DNA from: Roseovarius sp. S88
GTDB lineage: Bacteria > Pseudomonadota > Alphaproteobacteria > Rhodobacterales > Rhodobacteraceae
Direction of reading: 5' to 3'
DNA: 64,000 bases
Assembly (NCBI RefSeq): GCF_037023735.1
Contig: NZ_CP146069.1
Span: 2,211,501-2,275,500 of the forward strand
Under the pieces are notes generated by a model. The model had not been told where the DNA came from. It was given only the letters and a program-made list of their open reading frames with translations, and did not search any database. A program made the translations under genes and the position numbers. Positions 47,226 through 57,779 of the stretch are shown piece after piece (within the stretch, counting starts at the first letter, position 1; each line of letters opens with the position of its first letter).

Positions 47226-48383
47226 GTGACCAGATTCGACAGATACATGCTGTCGCAATTCATGGTGCTCTTTGGGTTCTTTGCCCTTGTCCTTGTGTCG
47301 ATCTTCTGGATCAACAAGGCGGTGCGTATGTTTGACCGTCTCATCGGCGACGGCCAACCAGCTTGGGTATTCCTGGAATTCACCGCTCTGACCCTGCCCG
47401 GCGTGATTGGTGTTGTCCTGCCGATCGCCGCCTTTGCCGGAACGGTCTACGTCACCAACCGAATGACCACCGAAAGTGAGCTAACTGTCGTGCAAGCCAC
47501 CGGGTATTCGCCGTGGAGGCTTATTCGACCGGTGCTTATTTATGGCGTTTTCATTGCTTTGATGATGTCGATCCTGAGCCATTACCTCATTCCCAAAAGC
47601 CTAAGCCAGCTGCGCTTGCGCCAGACCGAGGTAAGCCAGAACATCACCGCGAAGCTCCTGACCGAAGGCGAGTTTTTGCACCCTGCCCCCGGCATCACAT
47701 TCTACATCCGCGAGATCACACCCGAAGGCGAGCTTCAGGATGTGTTTCTGTCTGACCGCAGAAACGAGGAAAACCCCGTCACCTACACCTCAACCCAGGC
47801 GTATCTTGTGCAGGAAGGGGATGGCACCAAGCTTGTGATGGTGGATGGCTTGGCCCAAAACCTGCGGACGGATGGCAATCGTTTGTTCACCACGCATTTT
47901 GACGACTTCTCCTACGACATCAGCGCACTGATCACCCGCGATCCAACCAACCTGAACCGGGTGACATTCACACTGACCGGTGATCTGTTGTTTCAACCCG
48001 ACGTCGTTTCTGCGGCAACCGGGGCAACCGAGGCACAAATTCTGTACGAAGCGCATGGAAGATTTTCCCAGGCGTTGATGTGCATTGTCGCGGCACTTGT
48101 TGGGTTTTCCATGCTTTTGGTGGGCACCTATAGCCGGTTCGGTGTCTGGTGGCAGATCGTGGCGGCCTTCACACTCTTGGTCCTGATCAAGCTTATAGAG
48201 GGCGGCGTCAGCGGGGTGGTTCTGTCGCGGGCCAGCGCGTGGCCATTGATGTATTTGCCCGCAGCGACCGGTGTCCTGATCACCGTCATATTGCTTTATC
48301 TTGCGGCCCATCCCGGTGTCCTGCGCCGGTTCTTGCCAAAACGTCGCGCGAGCGACCCTCCTTCCGCGGAGGGCGTCTCGTGA
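47226..48383 (+). CDS. lptF: LPS export permease LptF
   Basis: A 385-residue permease of the LptB2FG transporter, which extracts LPS from the inner membrane. Six transmembrane segments and a central periplasmic beta-jellyroll (about residues 130-265) are evident; TM1 follows FDRYMLSQFMVLFGFFALV. The GTG at 47226 (VTRFDRYML) is the likely start, with GGGGGATT upstream; a TTG at 47190 is less likely. It overlaps lptG by four bases (GTGA) and starts the lptF-lptG-lptD-surA-pdxA-rsmA operon. Confidence 0.93.
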   Translation: MTRFDRYMLSQFMVLFGFFALVLVSIFWINKAVRMFDRLIGDGQPAWVFLEFTALTLPGVIGVVLPIAAFAGTVYVTNRMTTESELTVVQATGYSPWRLIRPVLIYGVFIALMMSILSHYLIPKSLSQLRLRQTEVSQNITAKLLTEGEFLHPAPGITFYIREITPEGELQDVFLSDRRNEENPVTYTSTQAYLVQEGDGTKLVMVDGLAQNLRTDGNRLFTTHFDDFSYDISALITRDPTNLNRVTFTLTGDLLFQPDVVSAATGATEAQILYEAHGRFSQALMCIVAALVGFSMLLVGTYSRFGVWWQIVAAFTLLVLIKLIEGGVSGVVLSRASAWPLMYLPAATGVLITVILLYLAAHPGVLRRFLPKRRASDPPSAEGVS

Positions 48384-49471
48384 TCCTGCATTACTACTTC
48401 GCGCGCAAATTTTTCTGGATTTTCATGGCCATCACGATGGTGTTTGTCATCCTGCTCGCGCTGATTGACCTGGTGGATGAACTTCAGGACTTTCCCAACC
48501 TGCCCTTTGGCGATGTGCTCGAAATTGTTTTGCTTAACATCCCCCACGCCAATTACGAGATATTGCCGCTGGTCATGATCCTCGCTGCCGTTGCACTGTT
48601 CCTGCGTCTGGCGCGGTCCTCGGAGTTGGTTGTCGTACGCGCCGCCGGACGGTCAGCTTTGCGCAGCCTATTGGCTCCGGTCACAGTAGCCGCGGTGATC
48701 GGAATTTTGGCCATCACGCTCTTCAATCCCATCGTTGCAGCGGCCTCCAAACGCTACAACGATGTGGTCAGCGGCCATTTGGGGGGCGGCACCAGCGTTC
48801 TGGCGATTGCCTCCGAGGGTCTTTGGCTCCGCCAAGGTAGCCCCGATGGACAAACTGTCATTCATGCCGTGCGCGCAAGCTCGGATGTCAGCACGCTTTT
48901 CGGTGCCACATTCATCAGCTTTTCGCGCGATGGACAGCCCCTCGAGCGCATCATTGCGGAAACGGCACGTTTAACGCAGGGTGAATGGCAATTGACGGAA
49001 GCCAAGGTTTGGAACCTGTCACAGGGTGTGAATTCCGAGGCGGAAGCCCAAGTCAAACCCAGCCTTGCCATTCCATCAGCGCTGACGCAGGACCGGATTA
49101 TTGATAGCTTCGGCAAGCCTGAATACATCGCCCTTTGGGATTTGCCCCGCTTCATAAACCAGCTTGAAGAGGCCGGGTTTTCTGCGAGACGCTATTCCGT
49201 GTGGTTCCAGATGGAATTGGCACGCCCTCTCTTTTTAGTGGCGCTGGTCATGGTGGCGGCGGCTTTCACAATGCGACATTCGCGACTGAGCAACACAGGT
49301 CTTTCAGTCCTGATTGCGGTGATGCTCGGCTTTACGCTGCACTATATTCGCAATTTTGCGCAGATCCTGGGTGAGAATGGCCAAATTCCCATTTACCTCG
49401 CAGCCTGGGCTCCACCTGTGGCGTCATTCCTGCTGGCGGTCGGCATTCTCTTGCATATGGAGGATGGATGA
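48380..49471 (+). CDS. lptG: LPS export permease LptG
   Basis: A 363-residue partner of LptF with the same six-span and jellyroll plan; it begins ILHYYFARKFFWIF directly before TM1. It overlaps lptF (GTGA) and lptD (ATGA), so the three are translationally coupled. A far upstream in-frame start inside lptF is rejected. With LptF and the ATPase LptB (not in the window) it drives LPS to the LptA bridge and the LptD/E translocon. Confidence 0.93.
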   Translation: MILHYYFARKFFWIFMAITMVFVILLALIDLVDELQDFPNLPFGDVLEIVLLNIPHANYEILPLVMILAAVALFLRLARSSELVVVRAAGRSALRSLLAPVTVAAVIGILAITLFNPIVAAASKRYNDVVSGHLGGGTSVLAIASEGLWLRQGSPDGQTVIHAVRASSDVSTLFGATFISFSRDGQPLERIIAETARLTQGEWQLTEAKVWNLSQGVNSEAEAQVKPSLAIPSALTQDRIIDSFGKPEYIALWDLPRFINQLEEAGFSARRYSVWFQMELARPLFLVALVMVAAAFTMRHSRLSNTGLSVLIAVMLGFTLHYIRNFAQILGENGQIPIYLAAWAPPVASFLLAVGILLHMEDG

Positions 49472-51675
49472 CGCTTCGCGCCTTCATATGCTTTTTCGTT
49501 GTCCTGTTGTCGGTTTCGGCCCATGGCGCGTCTGCGCAATCTGAAACCCGTGCAACTGGAGTCGAAAAAGCCGATCCTGCAATTTTAGTCGCCGATGATG
49601 TCTATCTTGATGGCAGCGAGCAACTGGTCGCGACTGGAAATGTCGAAGCGCTTTACAATGGGCGTAGGCTTTATGCGAGCGAGGTTATCTATGACCGCAC
49701 CGAAGAGCGGCTGATCATCACCGGTCCGATTCGCATCGAAGAACCGGACGGACAGTTTTTCGTGCTCGCCAACAGCGCCGCGTTAGATCGCGAAATGAAC
49801 AACGGCATCCTGCGCGGTGCGCGTATTGTGATGGACGACCAGATTCAATTGGCGGCCAATGAGATTGCGCGCGTAAACGGGCGCTACAATCAGCTCTACA
49901 AAGCAGCCGTGACCTCGTGTCGGGTGTGCAAAACTGGACGTCCGCCGCTTTGGCAGATCCGCGCGCGCCGTGTTGTGCATGATCAACAGGAAAAGCAACT
50001 GTACTTTGATGATGCTCAGTTGCGCGTGCTTGATACGCCTATCTTGTACCTACCACGCCTGCGCTTGCCAGACCCCACGCTGGAACGGTCCACCGGATTT
50101 CTCGTGCCGTCCATCCACAACACATCGCTCTTGGGCTTTGGTGTGCGCGTGCCCTATTTCATCAAGATAGGTGACCATAAGGATTTAACGCTAACACCGT
50201 ATCTGGCAACAGAAACGCGAACGTTAGAGTGGCGATACCGTCAGGCCTTCTACAACGGAAAAATTGAGTTCAACGGTGCATTCAGCGATGACGATATAGG
50301 CACTGATGACAGCCGGGCTTATGTCTTTGCCGAAGGAACTTTTTACCTCCCGCGCGATTTCGTCCTGCGCTTTGATATCGAAGCAGTCAGCGACGATACC
50401 TATTTGCTGGACTACGACTACTCCCAAAAAGACAGGCTAGACAGCGAATTGGAGATAGAGCGCGCTCGCAGGGACGAATACATTCGCGGCGCGATCACCG
50501 TTTTCCAGACTTTACGTGATGGCGAAAGCAACGAAACCCTGCCTACTGGCGTGATCAATGGCGAGTATGAGCGTCGTATTCCGCTGACAAACGCGCTTGG
50601 TGGCGAGTTAAGGCTTGGCTTTGAAGGGCACGGGCATTTCCGCAATTCGAGCCTGAATACGGATGGACCCGATTTTGACCCATTCGCAGATGGTCGCGAC
50701 GTGGCGCGCCTGACGTTTAGCGCGGACTGGCGGCGCGGTTGGACATTGCCTGCTGGCGTTTTGGCTGAGCTTAAGCTTGGCTTGTCTGCGGATTTCTTTC
50801 GCATCCAGGACGCCGGGGTCACCAGCAGCTCTGAGGAGTCAGAGCTGACGCCCGAGGCGGCGATTCAATTGCGTTGGCCCTTGGTCAAGACCACGCAAGC
50901 CGGGTCGACACATATCATCGAACCTGTGGTTCAAATCGCATGGGTCGGCGGTCGCAACCCGTTTGTCCCCAATGACGAAAGCACCCAAATCGAGTTTGAT
51001 GAAGGCAACCTATTTGCCACGTCTCGCTTCACCGCACCGGATAGACGGGAACGCGGCTTCAGCGCCGCGTATGGATTGAGTTGGTCGCGCTACGGCGTTG
51101 ACGGATGGCAAACGTCCTTTGCTGTCGGTCAGGTCATTCGCGACGAACTTCAGACCGACCCCGCTGGCGGGGCAGCCTTCACCAACTCATCGGGGCTGCA
51201 AGACCGCTATTCTGATCTTCTCGTTGCTGGGCAAGTCAAAACTGTAAATGGTTTGACTTTCACCGCGCGTGGTCTGTTTGACGAAGATCTCTCGACCACC
51301 AAGGCAGAGGCGCGTGCAAGTCTGATCAACAAAGTGGCGCAAATCGGGGCAACTTACATCTGGTTGCGCAACGACCCTGCAGAAAACCGCCCTGGCAACG
51401 TGTCAGAATGGGCGTTTGACGCAAATTATCGCATCTCCAAACACTGGTCTGGCCAAGCCGATTGGCGCTACGATGTCGCCAGCGACGAGCCTGTGCGCGC
51501 GGGTCTTGGGATCACGTATGCAAACGAATGCGTTGACGTGACACTTTCGGCCTCGCGTCGGTTCACCTCTTCCACTATCCTCGAGCCAACAACTGATATC
51601 AGCCTTACTGTGGGGCTTCGCGGCTTCACCACCAAAACACGCGACAAAAGCTACGTGCGAACATGCAAAAACTGA
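49468..51675 (+). CDS. lptD: LPS-assembly outer membrane protein LptD
   Basis: A 735-residue outer-membrane protein with a signal peptide (cleavage after GASAQ, about residue 24), an N-terminal OstA-like beta-jellyroll (VATGNVEALYNGRRLYASEV and following) and a C-terminal barrel of about 500 residues with alternating strands. It inserts LPS into the outer leaflet with LptE. Four Cys are placed as expected for the disulfides joining the domains: CRVC near residue 151, NECVD and the terminal TCKN. The ATG overlaps lptG by four bases and the stop overlaps surA by 13. Confidence 0.94.
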   Translation: MTLRAFICFFVVLLSVSAHGASAQSETRATGVEKADPAILVADDVYLDGSEQLVATGNVEALYNGRRLYASEVIYDRTEERLIITGPIRIEEPDGQFFVLANSAALDREMNNGILRGARIVMDDQIQLAANEIARVNGRYNQLYKAAVTSCRVCKTGRPPLWQIRARRVVHDQQEKQLYFDDAQLRVLDTPILYLPRLRLPDPTLERSTGFLVPSIHNTSLLGFGVRVPYFIKIGDHKDLTLTPYLATETRTLEWRYRQAFYNGKIEFNGAFSDDDIGTDDSRAYVFAEGTFYLPRDFVLRFDIEAVSDDTYLLDYDYSQKDRLDSELEIERARRDEYIRGAITVFQTLRDGESNETLPTGVINGEYERRIPLTNALGGELRLGFEGHGHFRNSSLNTDGPDFDPFADGRDVARLTFSADWRRGWTLPAGVLAELKLGLSADFFRIQDAGVTSSSEESELTPEAAIQLRWPLVKTTQAGSTHIIEPVVQIAWVGGRNPFVPNDESTQIEFDEGNLFATSRFTAPDRRERGFSAAYGLSWSRYGVDGWQTSFAVGQVIRDELQTDPAGGAAFTNSSGLQDRYSDLLVAGQVKTVNGLTFTARGLFDEDLSTTKAEARASLINKVAQIGATYIWLRNDPAENRPGNVSEWAFDANYRISKHWSGQADWRYDVASDEPVRAGLGITYANECVDVTLSASRRFTSSTILEPTTDISLTVGLRGFTTKTRDKSYVRTCKN

Positions 51676-52925
51676 CCCAGATGACTCAGACATATCAAGC
51701 CGCCCTCAAAGGGTTTGTGATTACAGCCGGGCTGACTTTAGGTGCCTTGGCAGCTCTTTCGACGAATGCGCAGGCTCAAAACCTTTTTGACACTGCGATC
51801 AAGGTCAATGACCTGTCGATCACGCAATATGAAATTGATCAGCGCGCGCGCATGCTCTCGGTGTTTCGTGCACCGGGCGATCCAAGAAAACTGGCGCGCG
51901 AACAATTGATCGAAGACCGCCTCAAACTGGATGCGGCGCGTGCGATCGGATTCGAACTGGAGCAAGACCAGATCGAAGCAGGTATGGAAGAGTTCGCCTC
52001 GCGCGTTAACCTCTCGGCGACTGAACTCACCCAAGCGCTAGGCCAGCAAGGGGTCGATCCGACAACATTTCGGGATTTCGTCGCTGCGGGGCTGACCTGG
52101 CGCGAGTACACCCAGGCCCGGTTTGGATCCCGCGTGTCCGTGAACGAAGACGATGTGGACCGCGCGCGCAACGCCACGTCGGGTACAACCGGTGTTCGGG
52201 TTCTTTTGTCTGAAATCATCATTCCTTTGCAGCCCGGACAGGAGCAAGCAATCCAGGAACAGGCCAACCGGATCAGCGAATTTACCACCGAAGCCGAGTT
52301 TTCGGCTGCGGCACGTCAGTTCTCTGCTTCGCGCACCGCCGGACGTGGCGGGCGCATGGATTGGGTGCCGATTACCCAGTTGCCCGAAGGATTGCGCGCC
52401 GTCGTGCTGGGACTGGGCCCTGGCGAGGTCAGTGATCCCTTGCCTCTGGAAGGCGCTGTGGCGCTTTTTCAGCTTCGAAACATCGAAGAAACCGACGCGC
52501 CAAATCCCGAATACGAAGCCATCGAGTACGCAGCGTACTACATTGCCGGTGGACGCAGCGATCAGGCTTTGTCCCGCGCCCGGCAAATTGCGACTGACGT
52601 GGATACTTGCGATGACCTTTACGGTGTTGCGTTTGGCCAGGCACCCGAAGTGTTGGAACGCGGCAGCAAGGCCCCCAACGAAATCCCCTCTGACATCGCT
52701 GTCGAGCTCGCTAAGCTTGACCCCGGAGAGGTGTCTTACTCTCTAACACGGGCCAATGGTCAGACACTTGTTGTGCTGATGCTCTGTGGCCGGGTCCGGT
52801 CAATCGAGGGTGAGGGTCCAAGTGCGGAACAACTGACGAATTTCATTCGCAGCCGTCGCCTTGAATCTTTCGCAAATGGCTTTCTTGAACAGCTACGCGC
52901 CGAAGCGCGGATCGTCGAATTCTGA
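51663..52925 (+). CDS. surA: SurA-like peptidyl-prolyl isomerase/chaperone
   Basis: A 420-residue periplasmic chaperone with a signal peptide (about residues 1-38, cleavage in NAQAQ), an N-terminal chaperone region (QYEIDQRARMLSVFRAPG) and a parvulin-type PPIase domain (about 170-275). It helps fold outer-membrane proteins such as LptD, next to which it is encoded. The start at 51663 overlaps lptD; an in-frame ATG at 51681 is an alternative. The stop shares one base with the pdxA start. The second, inactive parvulin domain of E. coli SurA is not clearly present. Confidence 0.88.
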   Translation: MQKLTQMTQTYQAALKGFVITAGLTLGALAALSTNAQAQNLFDTAIKVNDLSITQYEIDQRARMLSVFRAPGDPRKLAREQLIEDRLKLDAARAIGFELEQDQIEAGMEEFASRVNLSATELTQALGQQGVDPTTFRDFVAAGLTWREYTQARFGSRVSVNEDDVDRARNATSGTTGVRVLLSEIIIPLQPGQEQAIQEQANRISEFTTEAEFSAAARQFSASRTAGRGGRMDWVPITQLPEGLRAVVLGLGPGEVSDPLPLEGAVALFQLRNIEETDAPNPEYEAIEYAAYYIAGGRSDQALSRARQIATDVDTCDDLYGVAFGQAPEVLERGSKAPNEIPSDIAVELAKLDPGEVSYSLTRANGQTLVVLMLCGRVRSIEGEGPSAEQLTNFIRSRRLESFANGFLEQLRAEARIVEF

Positions 52926-53899
52926 TGTCGACGACACAGGGCCGGCGCATCGCTGTCACCTGTGGTGAGCCTGCCGGGATCGGACCTGAAATCATCGTCA
53001 AAGCGTGGCAGGCGCTGCGTGGTGAACTTGAGCTTTTCGTTATTGGTGATCCCGCACATTTTGCAGACTTGGCACCCTTGCAGGAACTGACTGATCCGGG
53101 CGTGAACTTGTCTGACGATGCATTGCCAATCCTCGCACATTCTTTTGACGCGCCCCGCATCCCCGGCTCACCTGACCCGTCCAATGCACAAGGGGTTGTA
53201 GACGCGATTGCGCGCGCTGTGGATTTAGTACGCACAGGCCAAGCAGGCGCTCTGTGCACGGCACCAATCCACAAGCAGGCTTTGCAGGACGGCGCCGGTT
53301 TCATCTACCCCGGCCACACAGAATACCTGGCTGCACTGGCCGAGGTAGATACGGTTGTGATGATGCTTGCCAGCGAGCAATTGCGCGTTGTGCCCGTTAC
53401 TATTCACATAGCACTTGAAGAGGTGAAAGCGGCCCTGACACCAGACCTTCTTGAAGACACAATTCGGATCACCCATGCCGGATTGGTTCGGGATTTCGGC
53501 ATTGCCTTCCCCCGCTTGGCCCTTGCAGGGCTTAATCCCCATGCCGGAGAAGGTGGCAAAATGGGGCGCGAAGAAATCGAGCTGATCGAACCTGTTCTGG
53601 ACCGCTTGCGGCAAGAGGGCTTCGACCTGCACGGGCCGATGAGTGCGGATACCATGTTTCATGCAGCCGCCCGAGAAACCTATGACGTCGCGATTTGCAT
53701 GTATCACGATCAGGCGCTCATCCCGATCAAGACGCTGGACTTTGACCGCGGCGTCAACGTCACACTTGGCTTGCCGTTTGTGCGGACCTCGCCCGATCAT
53801 GGCACGGCGCTTGATATCGCGGGGCAAGGCATTGCCAACCCCAGCTCCATGATCGAAGCGCTTCGGCTTGCAGACCGCATGGCGCAGGCCCGGGAATGA
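52925..53899 (+). CDS. pdxA: 4-hydroxythreonine-4-phosphate dehydrogenase
   Basis: A 324-residue NAD-dependent enzyme of pyridoxal phosphate synthesis. Metal-binding His residues are in [16 protein letters not shown] and [24 protein letters not shown] opens the fold. It shares one base with surA and four with rsmA (ATGA). The surA-pdxA-rsmA order is the classical gene order in proteobacteria. Confidence 0.95.
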   Translation: MSTTQGRRIAVTCGEPAGIGPEIIVKAWQALRGELELFVIGDPAHFADLAPLQELTDPGVNLSDDALPILAHSFDAPRIPGSPDPSNAQGVVDAIARAVDLVRTGQAGALCTAPIHKQALQDGAGFIYPGHTEYLAALAEVDTVVMMLASEQLRVVPVTIHIALEEVKAALTPDLLEDTIRITHAGLVRDFGIAFPRLALAGLNPHAGEGGKMGREEIELIEPVLDRLRQEGFDLHGPMSADTMFHAAARETYDVAICMYHDQALIPIKTLDFDRGVNVTLGLPFVRTSPDHGTALDIAGQGIANPSSMIEALRLADRMAQARE

Positions 53900-54741
53900 G
53901 CGGGATCGACACGCTGCCGCCGCTGCGAGAGGTGATTGCGGCTCATGATCTGTCAGCACGCAAATCTCTTGGACAAAACTTTCTGCTCGACCTCAACCTC
54001 ACCGCCAAAATTGCCCGTGTGGCAGGGGATCTGGCCGGTTCAGACGTGCTTGAGGTCGGCCCCGGCCCCGGTGGTTTGACGCGCGGTTTGCTGGCCGAAG
54101 GGGCGCGACGGGTTCTGGCGATTGAGAAAGACACACGATGTCTGGCCGCGCTTTCCGACATCGCAGAGGCTTATCCAGGGCGGGTTGAGGTGATCAACGC
54201 GGACGCGTTGGAGTTGGACGCAACGCAGCATCTCAACGCACCCATCAAGGTGGTGTCCAACTTGCCCTATAATGTGGGCACTGAGCTTTTGATCCGCTGG
54301 CTGACGCCCCCAACCTGGCCACCTTTCTGGCAAAGCCTGACGCTGATGTTTCAACGCGAGGTCGCCGAGCGCATCGTGGCGCAACCCGGGTCCAAAGCCT
54401 ATGGTCGACTGGCGGTGCTGGCACAGTGGCGCGCGGAGGCCAAGATCGCGCTCAGCCTGCCGCCGGAGGCCTTTACGCCGCCCCCCAAGGTGTCGAGCGC
54501 CGTGGTACACCTAACGGCCCTGCCACAACCGCGCTTTGAAACTGATCAGAGGGTGCTGGAACATGTCGTGGCCAAAGCCTTCAACCAACGCCGCAAAATG
54601 CTGCGCGCGGCACTCAAGGGGCTGGCGCCAGACATCGAGGATCGGCTGATCGCTGCGGGGATTAAACCTACGGACCGGGCGGAGACGGTGGGTCTGGAAC
54701 AGTTTTGCGCGTTGGCGCGCGGGATGGAGTCACCTCTGTAG
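53896..54741 (+). CDS. rsmA: 16S rRNA (adenine1518/1519-N6) dimethyltransferase
   Basis: A 281-residue methyltransferase (KsgA) that dimethylates A1518 and A1519 of 16S rRNA during 30S assembly. The SAM motif [15 protein letters not shown] and the catalytic NLPYNVGT are clear, with [10 protein letters not shown] at the N-terminus. It is the last gene of the operon. Its TAG stop is the first part of a palindromic repeat (54738-54809), so the repeat serves as the 3' end of the transcript. Confidence 0.96.
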   Translation: MSGIDTLPPLREVIAAHDLSARKSLGQNFLLDLNLTAKIARVAGDLAGSDVLEVGPGPGGLTRGLLAEGARRVLAIEKDTRCLAALSDIAEAYPGRVEVINADALELDATQHLNAPIKVVSNLPYNVGTELLIRWLTPPTWPPFWQSLTLMFQREVAERIVAQPGSKAYGRLAVLAQWRAEAKIALSLPPEAFTPPPKVSSAVVHLTALPQPRFETDQRVLEHVVAKAFNQRRKMLRAALKGLAPDIEDRLIAAGIKPTDRAETVGLEQFCALARGMESPL

Positions 54742-54809
54742 GGTGGGTTTTCAACCCACCAAACCAAAACAACATTTTGCGTTATAGGCGGGATGAAATC
54801 CCGCCCTAC
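54738..54809. repeat. REP-like double hairpin repeat after rsmA
   Basis: Two perfect hairpins, GGTGGGTT/AACCCACC (54742-54760) and GGCGGGAT/ATCCCGCC (54787-54805), are enclosed by outer arms GTAGGG and CCCTAC (54738-54743 and 54804-54809). The GTAGGGTGGG-loop-CCCACC form resembles dispersed palindromic elements seen in many proteobacterial genomes. It overlaps the rsmA stop and separates rsmA from the convergent DUF4167 gene. Confidence 0.65.
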
Positions 54810-54820
54810 CGAGGTGAATT

Positions 54821-55372
54821 TTACTCTGCTGCCTCAGAGGGCTCGCCCCCTGCATCCATCACCGGGGCTTCATCGCTCTCAGCCTGCTTCTTCGGCTTGC
54901 GCGGGCGCTTGGGCTTGGGCGGTGGAGCGTCAGACTGGCTTTCGGGCGTCTCGACCAACCCGCTTTCGGTGTCCGGCACATCCGGCTGCGCAAAATCAGG
55001 TTGGGGTGCATCGGCGAGGTCACCGCCATTCGACTCCCTTTCCTGCCGATGCGCGCGCTCGCGGTCCCGTTCGGCTTGGCGCTCGCGGTTCTGGCGTTCT
55101 TGTTCTTCGCGACGCGCGTCCTGCTCTTTTTGAGCGACGCTCAGAAGTCGCAGGTAGTGTTCCGCGTGTTGCTGGAAATTCTCCAGAGCGACCCTGTCGC
55201 CAGACAGTTGCGCATCGCGCGCAAGCTGATTGTACTTATCAATGATTTGCTGCGGTGTTCCGCGCACTTTGCCTTCCGGGCCTGAACTGTCGAACACACG
55301 ATTAACGACATTGCCCATGGACGAACGGTTGCGGTTGGACTTGTTCCGCGAACGTGACTTCGATGATCTCAT
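54821..55372 (-). CDS. DUF4167-family protein
   Basis: A 183-residue protein typical of alphaproteobacteria. The N-terminal Arg/Asn/Ser-rich tract (RSSKSRSRNKSNRNRSS) and the block VFDSSGPEGKVRGTPQQI define the DUF4167 domain, with HAEHYLRLL. A long charged coil of Arg/Glu repeats (about 90-120) and an acidic, Pro-rich C-terminus follow. The low-complexity basic N-terminus suggests RNA or ribosome association, which is inference. It lies before prmC on the same strand and is convergent with rsmA. Confidence 0.85.
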   Translation of the reverse strand: MRSSKSRSRNKSNRNRSSMGNVVNRVFDSSGPEGKVRGTPQQIIDKYNQLARDAQLSGDRVALENFQQHAEHYLRLLSVAQKEQDARREEQERQNRERQAERDRERAHRQERESNGGDLADAPQPDFAQPDVPDTESGLVETPESQSDAPPPKPKRPRKPKKQAESDEAPVMDAGGEPSEAAE

Positions 55373-55552
55373 AACTAAATTGACAGCCTTATTGCTCTAA
55401 GCGCCTTTTCCAACCGGGTGGCGCCCCCTGCGCCAAGAATGAACCGGTCTGATGTGCTGGCTTGGTGTCGCGCCCGTTGCAGAGTGCAAACTCGCTGCGA
55501 CACCATCCAGTAAGCATGCCAGAGCCTTAAGTACAAGGGTTAAGCTCAGGTT

Positions 55553-56437
55553 TTACGCAAAAAGCGCCGAAATCGGCCGGATTTGTGGAAAAATCGCCTC
55601 AACCCCCGGCCAGATACCGCCGACCACCCGATCCCGCCCATCCAGATCGGGTGCCACATTCACATTGGTAAATCCGCTTGTTTCAAACATTGCCGCGACC
55701 TGATCGGCTTGTGTCCATCCAATTTCCACCAAAAGGCGGCCCTGTGGACGCAAATGTGCCCCTGCACCCGGAATAATCTTGCGATACGCCGAAAGACCAT
55801 CGGCCTCATCTGTGAGCGCCTGACGTGGCTCATGTGTAAGCTCGGGCTGCAAATCCTCCATTTCCTCAGCGGAAATGTAAGGCGGATTGGACACGATCAG
55901 GTCAAACTGCCCTTCGACATCCGAATACCAGTCAGACGTTAGAAACAGGCATCGATCCGACAGCTCAAGTCGCGCCGCATTGCCAAGAGCCACATCCAGC
56001 GCCCTATGCGAAACATCCGTGCCCACACCCGCAGCATCAGGGCATGCCGCCAGCAAAGACAGCAAGATACACCCTGACCCCGTACCGAGATCGAGCACAT
56101 GCTGGAAGTCACTCTCAAACGCGGTCTCAATCAGCGTCTCGGTTTCGGGACGCGGATCAAGAACATCGGGCGTGACAGTGAACTCGTGCGTATAGAATGC
56201 CCGCGTACCCGTAATATGTGAAAGCGGCATACGCAGGACTCGAGAGGCAATAAACGCTTCAAGTTTTGATTGCGCCTCACGAGCTACGACCTCCTGGAAA
56301 GACAAAGAGGCGCGATCCACTGGAATATCCGCCGCCTTGGCCGCAAGAATACGCGCTTCGCGCGCGGCGCCCTCAATCCCCGCGCGTTCCAGTGCATCCT
56401 TGGCCTGTTGCACCAGGTCACCGAAGACTTGGCTCAC
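55553..56437 (-). CDS. prmC: Peptide chain release factor N5-glutamine methyltransferase PrmC
   Basis: A 294-residue SAM enzyme that methylates the Gln of the GGQ motif of release factors. The SAM motif is [19 protein letters not shown] and the substrate motif is [10 protein letters not shown], with an N-terminal helical recognition domain. It overlaps prfA by four bases, the usual prfA-prmC pairing, so enzyme and substrate are co-translated. The second substrate RF2 is also encoded in this window (63610-64000). Confidence 0.95.
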   Translation of the reverse strand: MSQVFGDLVQQAKDALERAGIEGAAREARILAAKAADIPVDRASLSFQEVVAREAQSKLEAFIASRVLRMPLSHITGTRAFYTHEFTVTPDVLDPRPETETLIETAFESDFQHVLDLGTGSGCILLSLLAACPDAAGVGTDVSHRALDVALGNAARLELSDRCLFLTSDWYSDVEGQFDLIVSNPPYISAEEMEDLQPELTHEPRQALTDEADGLSAYRKIIPGAGAHLRPQGRLLVEIGWTQADQVAAMFETSGFTNVNVAPDLDGRDRVVGGIWPGVEAIFPQIRPISALFA

Positions 56438-57483
56438 CCGTTCATCTCCGCCAACAGTTTAGCCTGCGCATCTGCCGTCAGCGCATCAATCGTCTCGTCC
56501 AAATCGCCCTGCATAATCTGATCAAGCTTGTAGAGCGTGAGGTTGATCCGGTGATCCGACATGCGCCCTTGTGGGAAATTGTAGGTGCGAATGCGTTCGG
56601 ATCTATCGCCAGAGCCCACTTGCGCCGCTCGGTCTGCCGAGCGTTCGTCATGCGCGCGTTGGCGTTCCATATCGTAGAGCCGCGTCTTCAGGACCTGCAT
56701 CGCAATCTCTCGGTTGCGGTGCTGGGACTTCTCAGAAGATGTCACCACAATGCCCGACGGAAGATGCGTGATCCGTACGGCGGAATCTGTGGTGTTAACG
56801 TGCTGCCCGCCTGCACCCGAGCTGCGCATGGTGTCGATGCGGATATCATTTGCGTCAATATGAATGTCCACATCCTCAGCCTCTGGCAGCACCGCCACTG
56901 TCGCCGCAGAAGTGTGAATGCGGCCACCGGACTCTGTCTCCGGTACACGCTGCACCCGGTGCACACCAGATTCGTACTTTAGCCGGGCAAAGACGTTTTC
57001 TCCGCGCACATTGGCCACCACTTCCTTGATGCCGCCCAGCTCAGTTTGATTGAGTTCGATGACGTCAAAGGACCAGCCCCGCGCCTCGGCATAGCGTTGA
57101 TACATGCGCAGCAAATCCCCCGCGAACAAAGCGGCCTCCTCGCCCCCCGTACCCGGACGGATCTCAACAATCGCTGGGCGCGCATCCGCTTCATCGCGCG
57201 GCAAAAGCGCCAGTTGCAGCGCCTCTTCCATACCCGGCAAGTTCCCCTCAAGCTGCGCCAGTTCTTCGGCTGCCAATTCTTTCATTTCCGGATCGTCCAG
57301 CATGGCCTTGGCATTTTCAATGCCATCCAAAACATCCCGATAGGCACGAATTCCCTCAACAACCGGGCGCAATTCTGCATATTCCCGACCCAGTTTGGCA
57401 ATGTCCCCACCGCCCTCGGCCATTTGCGCCTCGATATACTCGAAGCGTTGCGTGATCTCAGCAAGTCTTTCCAATGGCACCAT
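56434..57483 (-). CDS. prfA: Peptide chain release factor 1
   Basis: A 349-residue RF1 that reads UAA and UAG. The catalytic GGQ is in [17 protein letters not shown], and the stop-codon recognition region with the PxT-type motif lies near residue 180. The start at 57483 ([10 protein letters not shown]) matches the family; in-frame starts at 57501 and 57525 are possible. It is co-transcribed with prmC and divergent from the small exported protein gene at 57546. Confidence 0.94.
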   Translation of the reverse strand: MVPLERLAEITQRFEYIEAQMAEGGGDIAKLGREYAELRPVVEGIRAYRDVLDGIENAKAMLDDPEMKELAAEELAQLEGNLPGMEEALQLALLPRDEADARPAIVEIRPGTGGEEAALFAGDLLRMYQRYAEARGWSFDVIELNQTELGGIKEVVANVRGENVFARLKYESGVHRVQRVPETESGGRIHTSAATVAVLPEAEDVDIHIDANDIRIDTMRSSGAGGQHVNTTDSAVRITHLPSGIVVTSSEKSQHRNREIAMQVLKTRLYDMERQRAHDERSADRAAQVGSGDRSERIRTYNFPQGRMSDHRINLTLYKLDQIMQGDLDETIDALTADAQAKLLAEMNG

Positions 57484-57545
57484 AGGCGCGGTGTCTCGCA
57501 TTCCTGTGTCTTGGTCAAGCCGCAAGACTGTGCTAAATAAGGGTC

Positions 57546-57773
57546 ATGACACGTATATTCTTTCTTTCAGTGCTGATGCTGCCTGCGATGGCGCAGGTCG
57601 CAGCCGCAACAAAGACGGTCGAATGCTACTGCACGGACAAATCCGGTGCGCGCGTTGAGCTGGGCGAAACGATTTGTATGCAAGTAGACGGCCGAAGCTT
57701 TTTGGCGCAATGCCAGATGTCGCTGAACAATCCCATGTGGCGGGAAGTAAGCGACGCCTGTATTTCGTCCTGA
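57546..57773 (+). CDS. Small exported cysteine-containing protein
   Basis: A 75-residue protein with a signal peptide (residues 1-21, MTRIFFLSVLMLPAMAQVAA) and a mature part of about 54 residues with five Cys (ECYCTD, ETICMQ, AQCQMS, DACISS). AAGGGTC precedes the ATG. The Cys spacing suggests disulfides in the periplasm or outside the cell. I do not recognise the family. It is divergent from prfA and convergent with the DUF1499 gene. Confidence 0.75.
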   Translation: MTRIFFLSVLMLPAMAQVAAATKTVECYCTDKSGARVELGETICMQVDGRSFLAQCQMSLNNPMWREVSDACISS

Positions 57774-57779
57774 AGAAGC

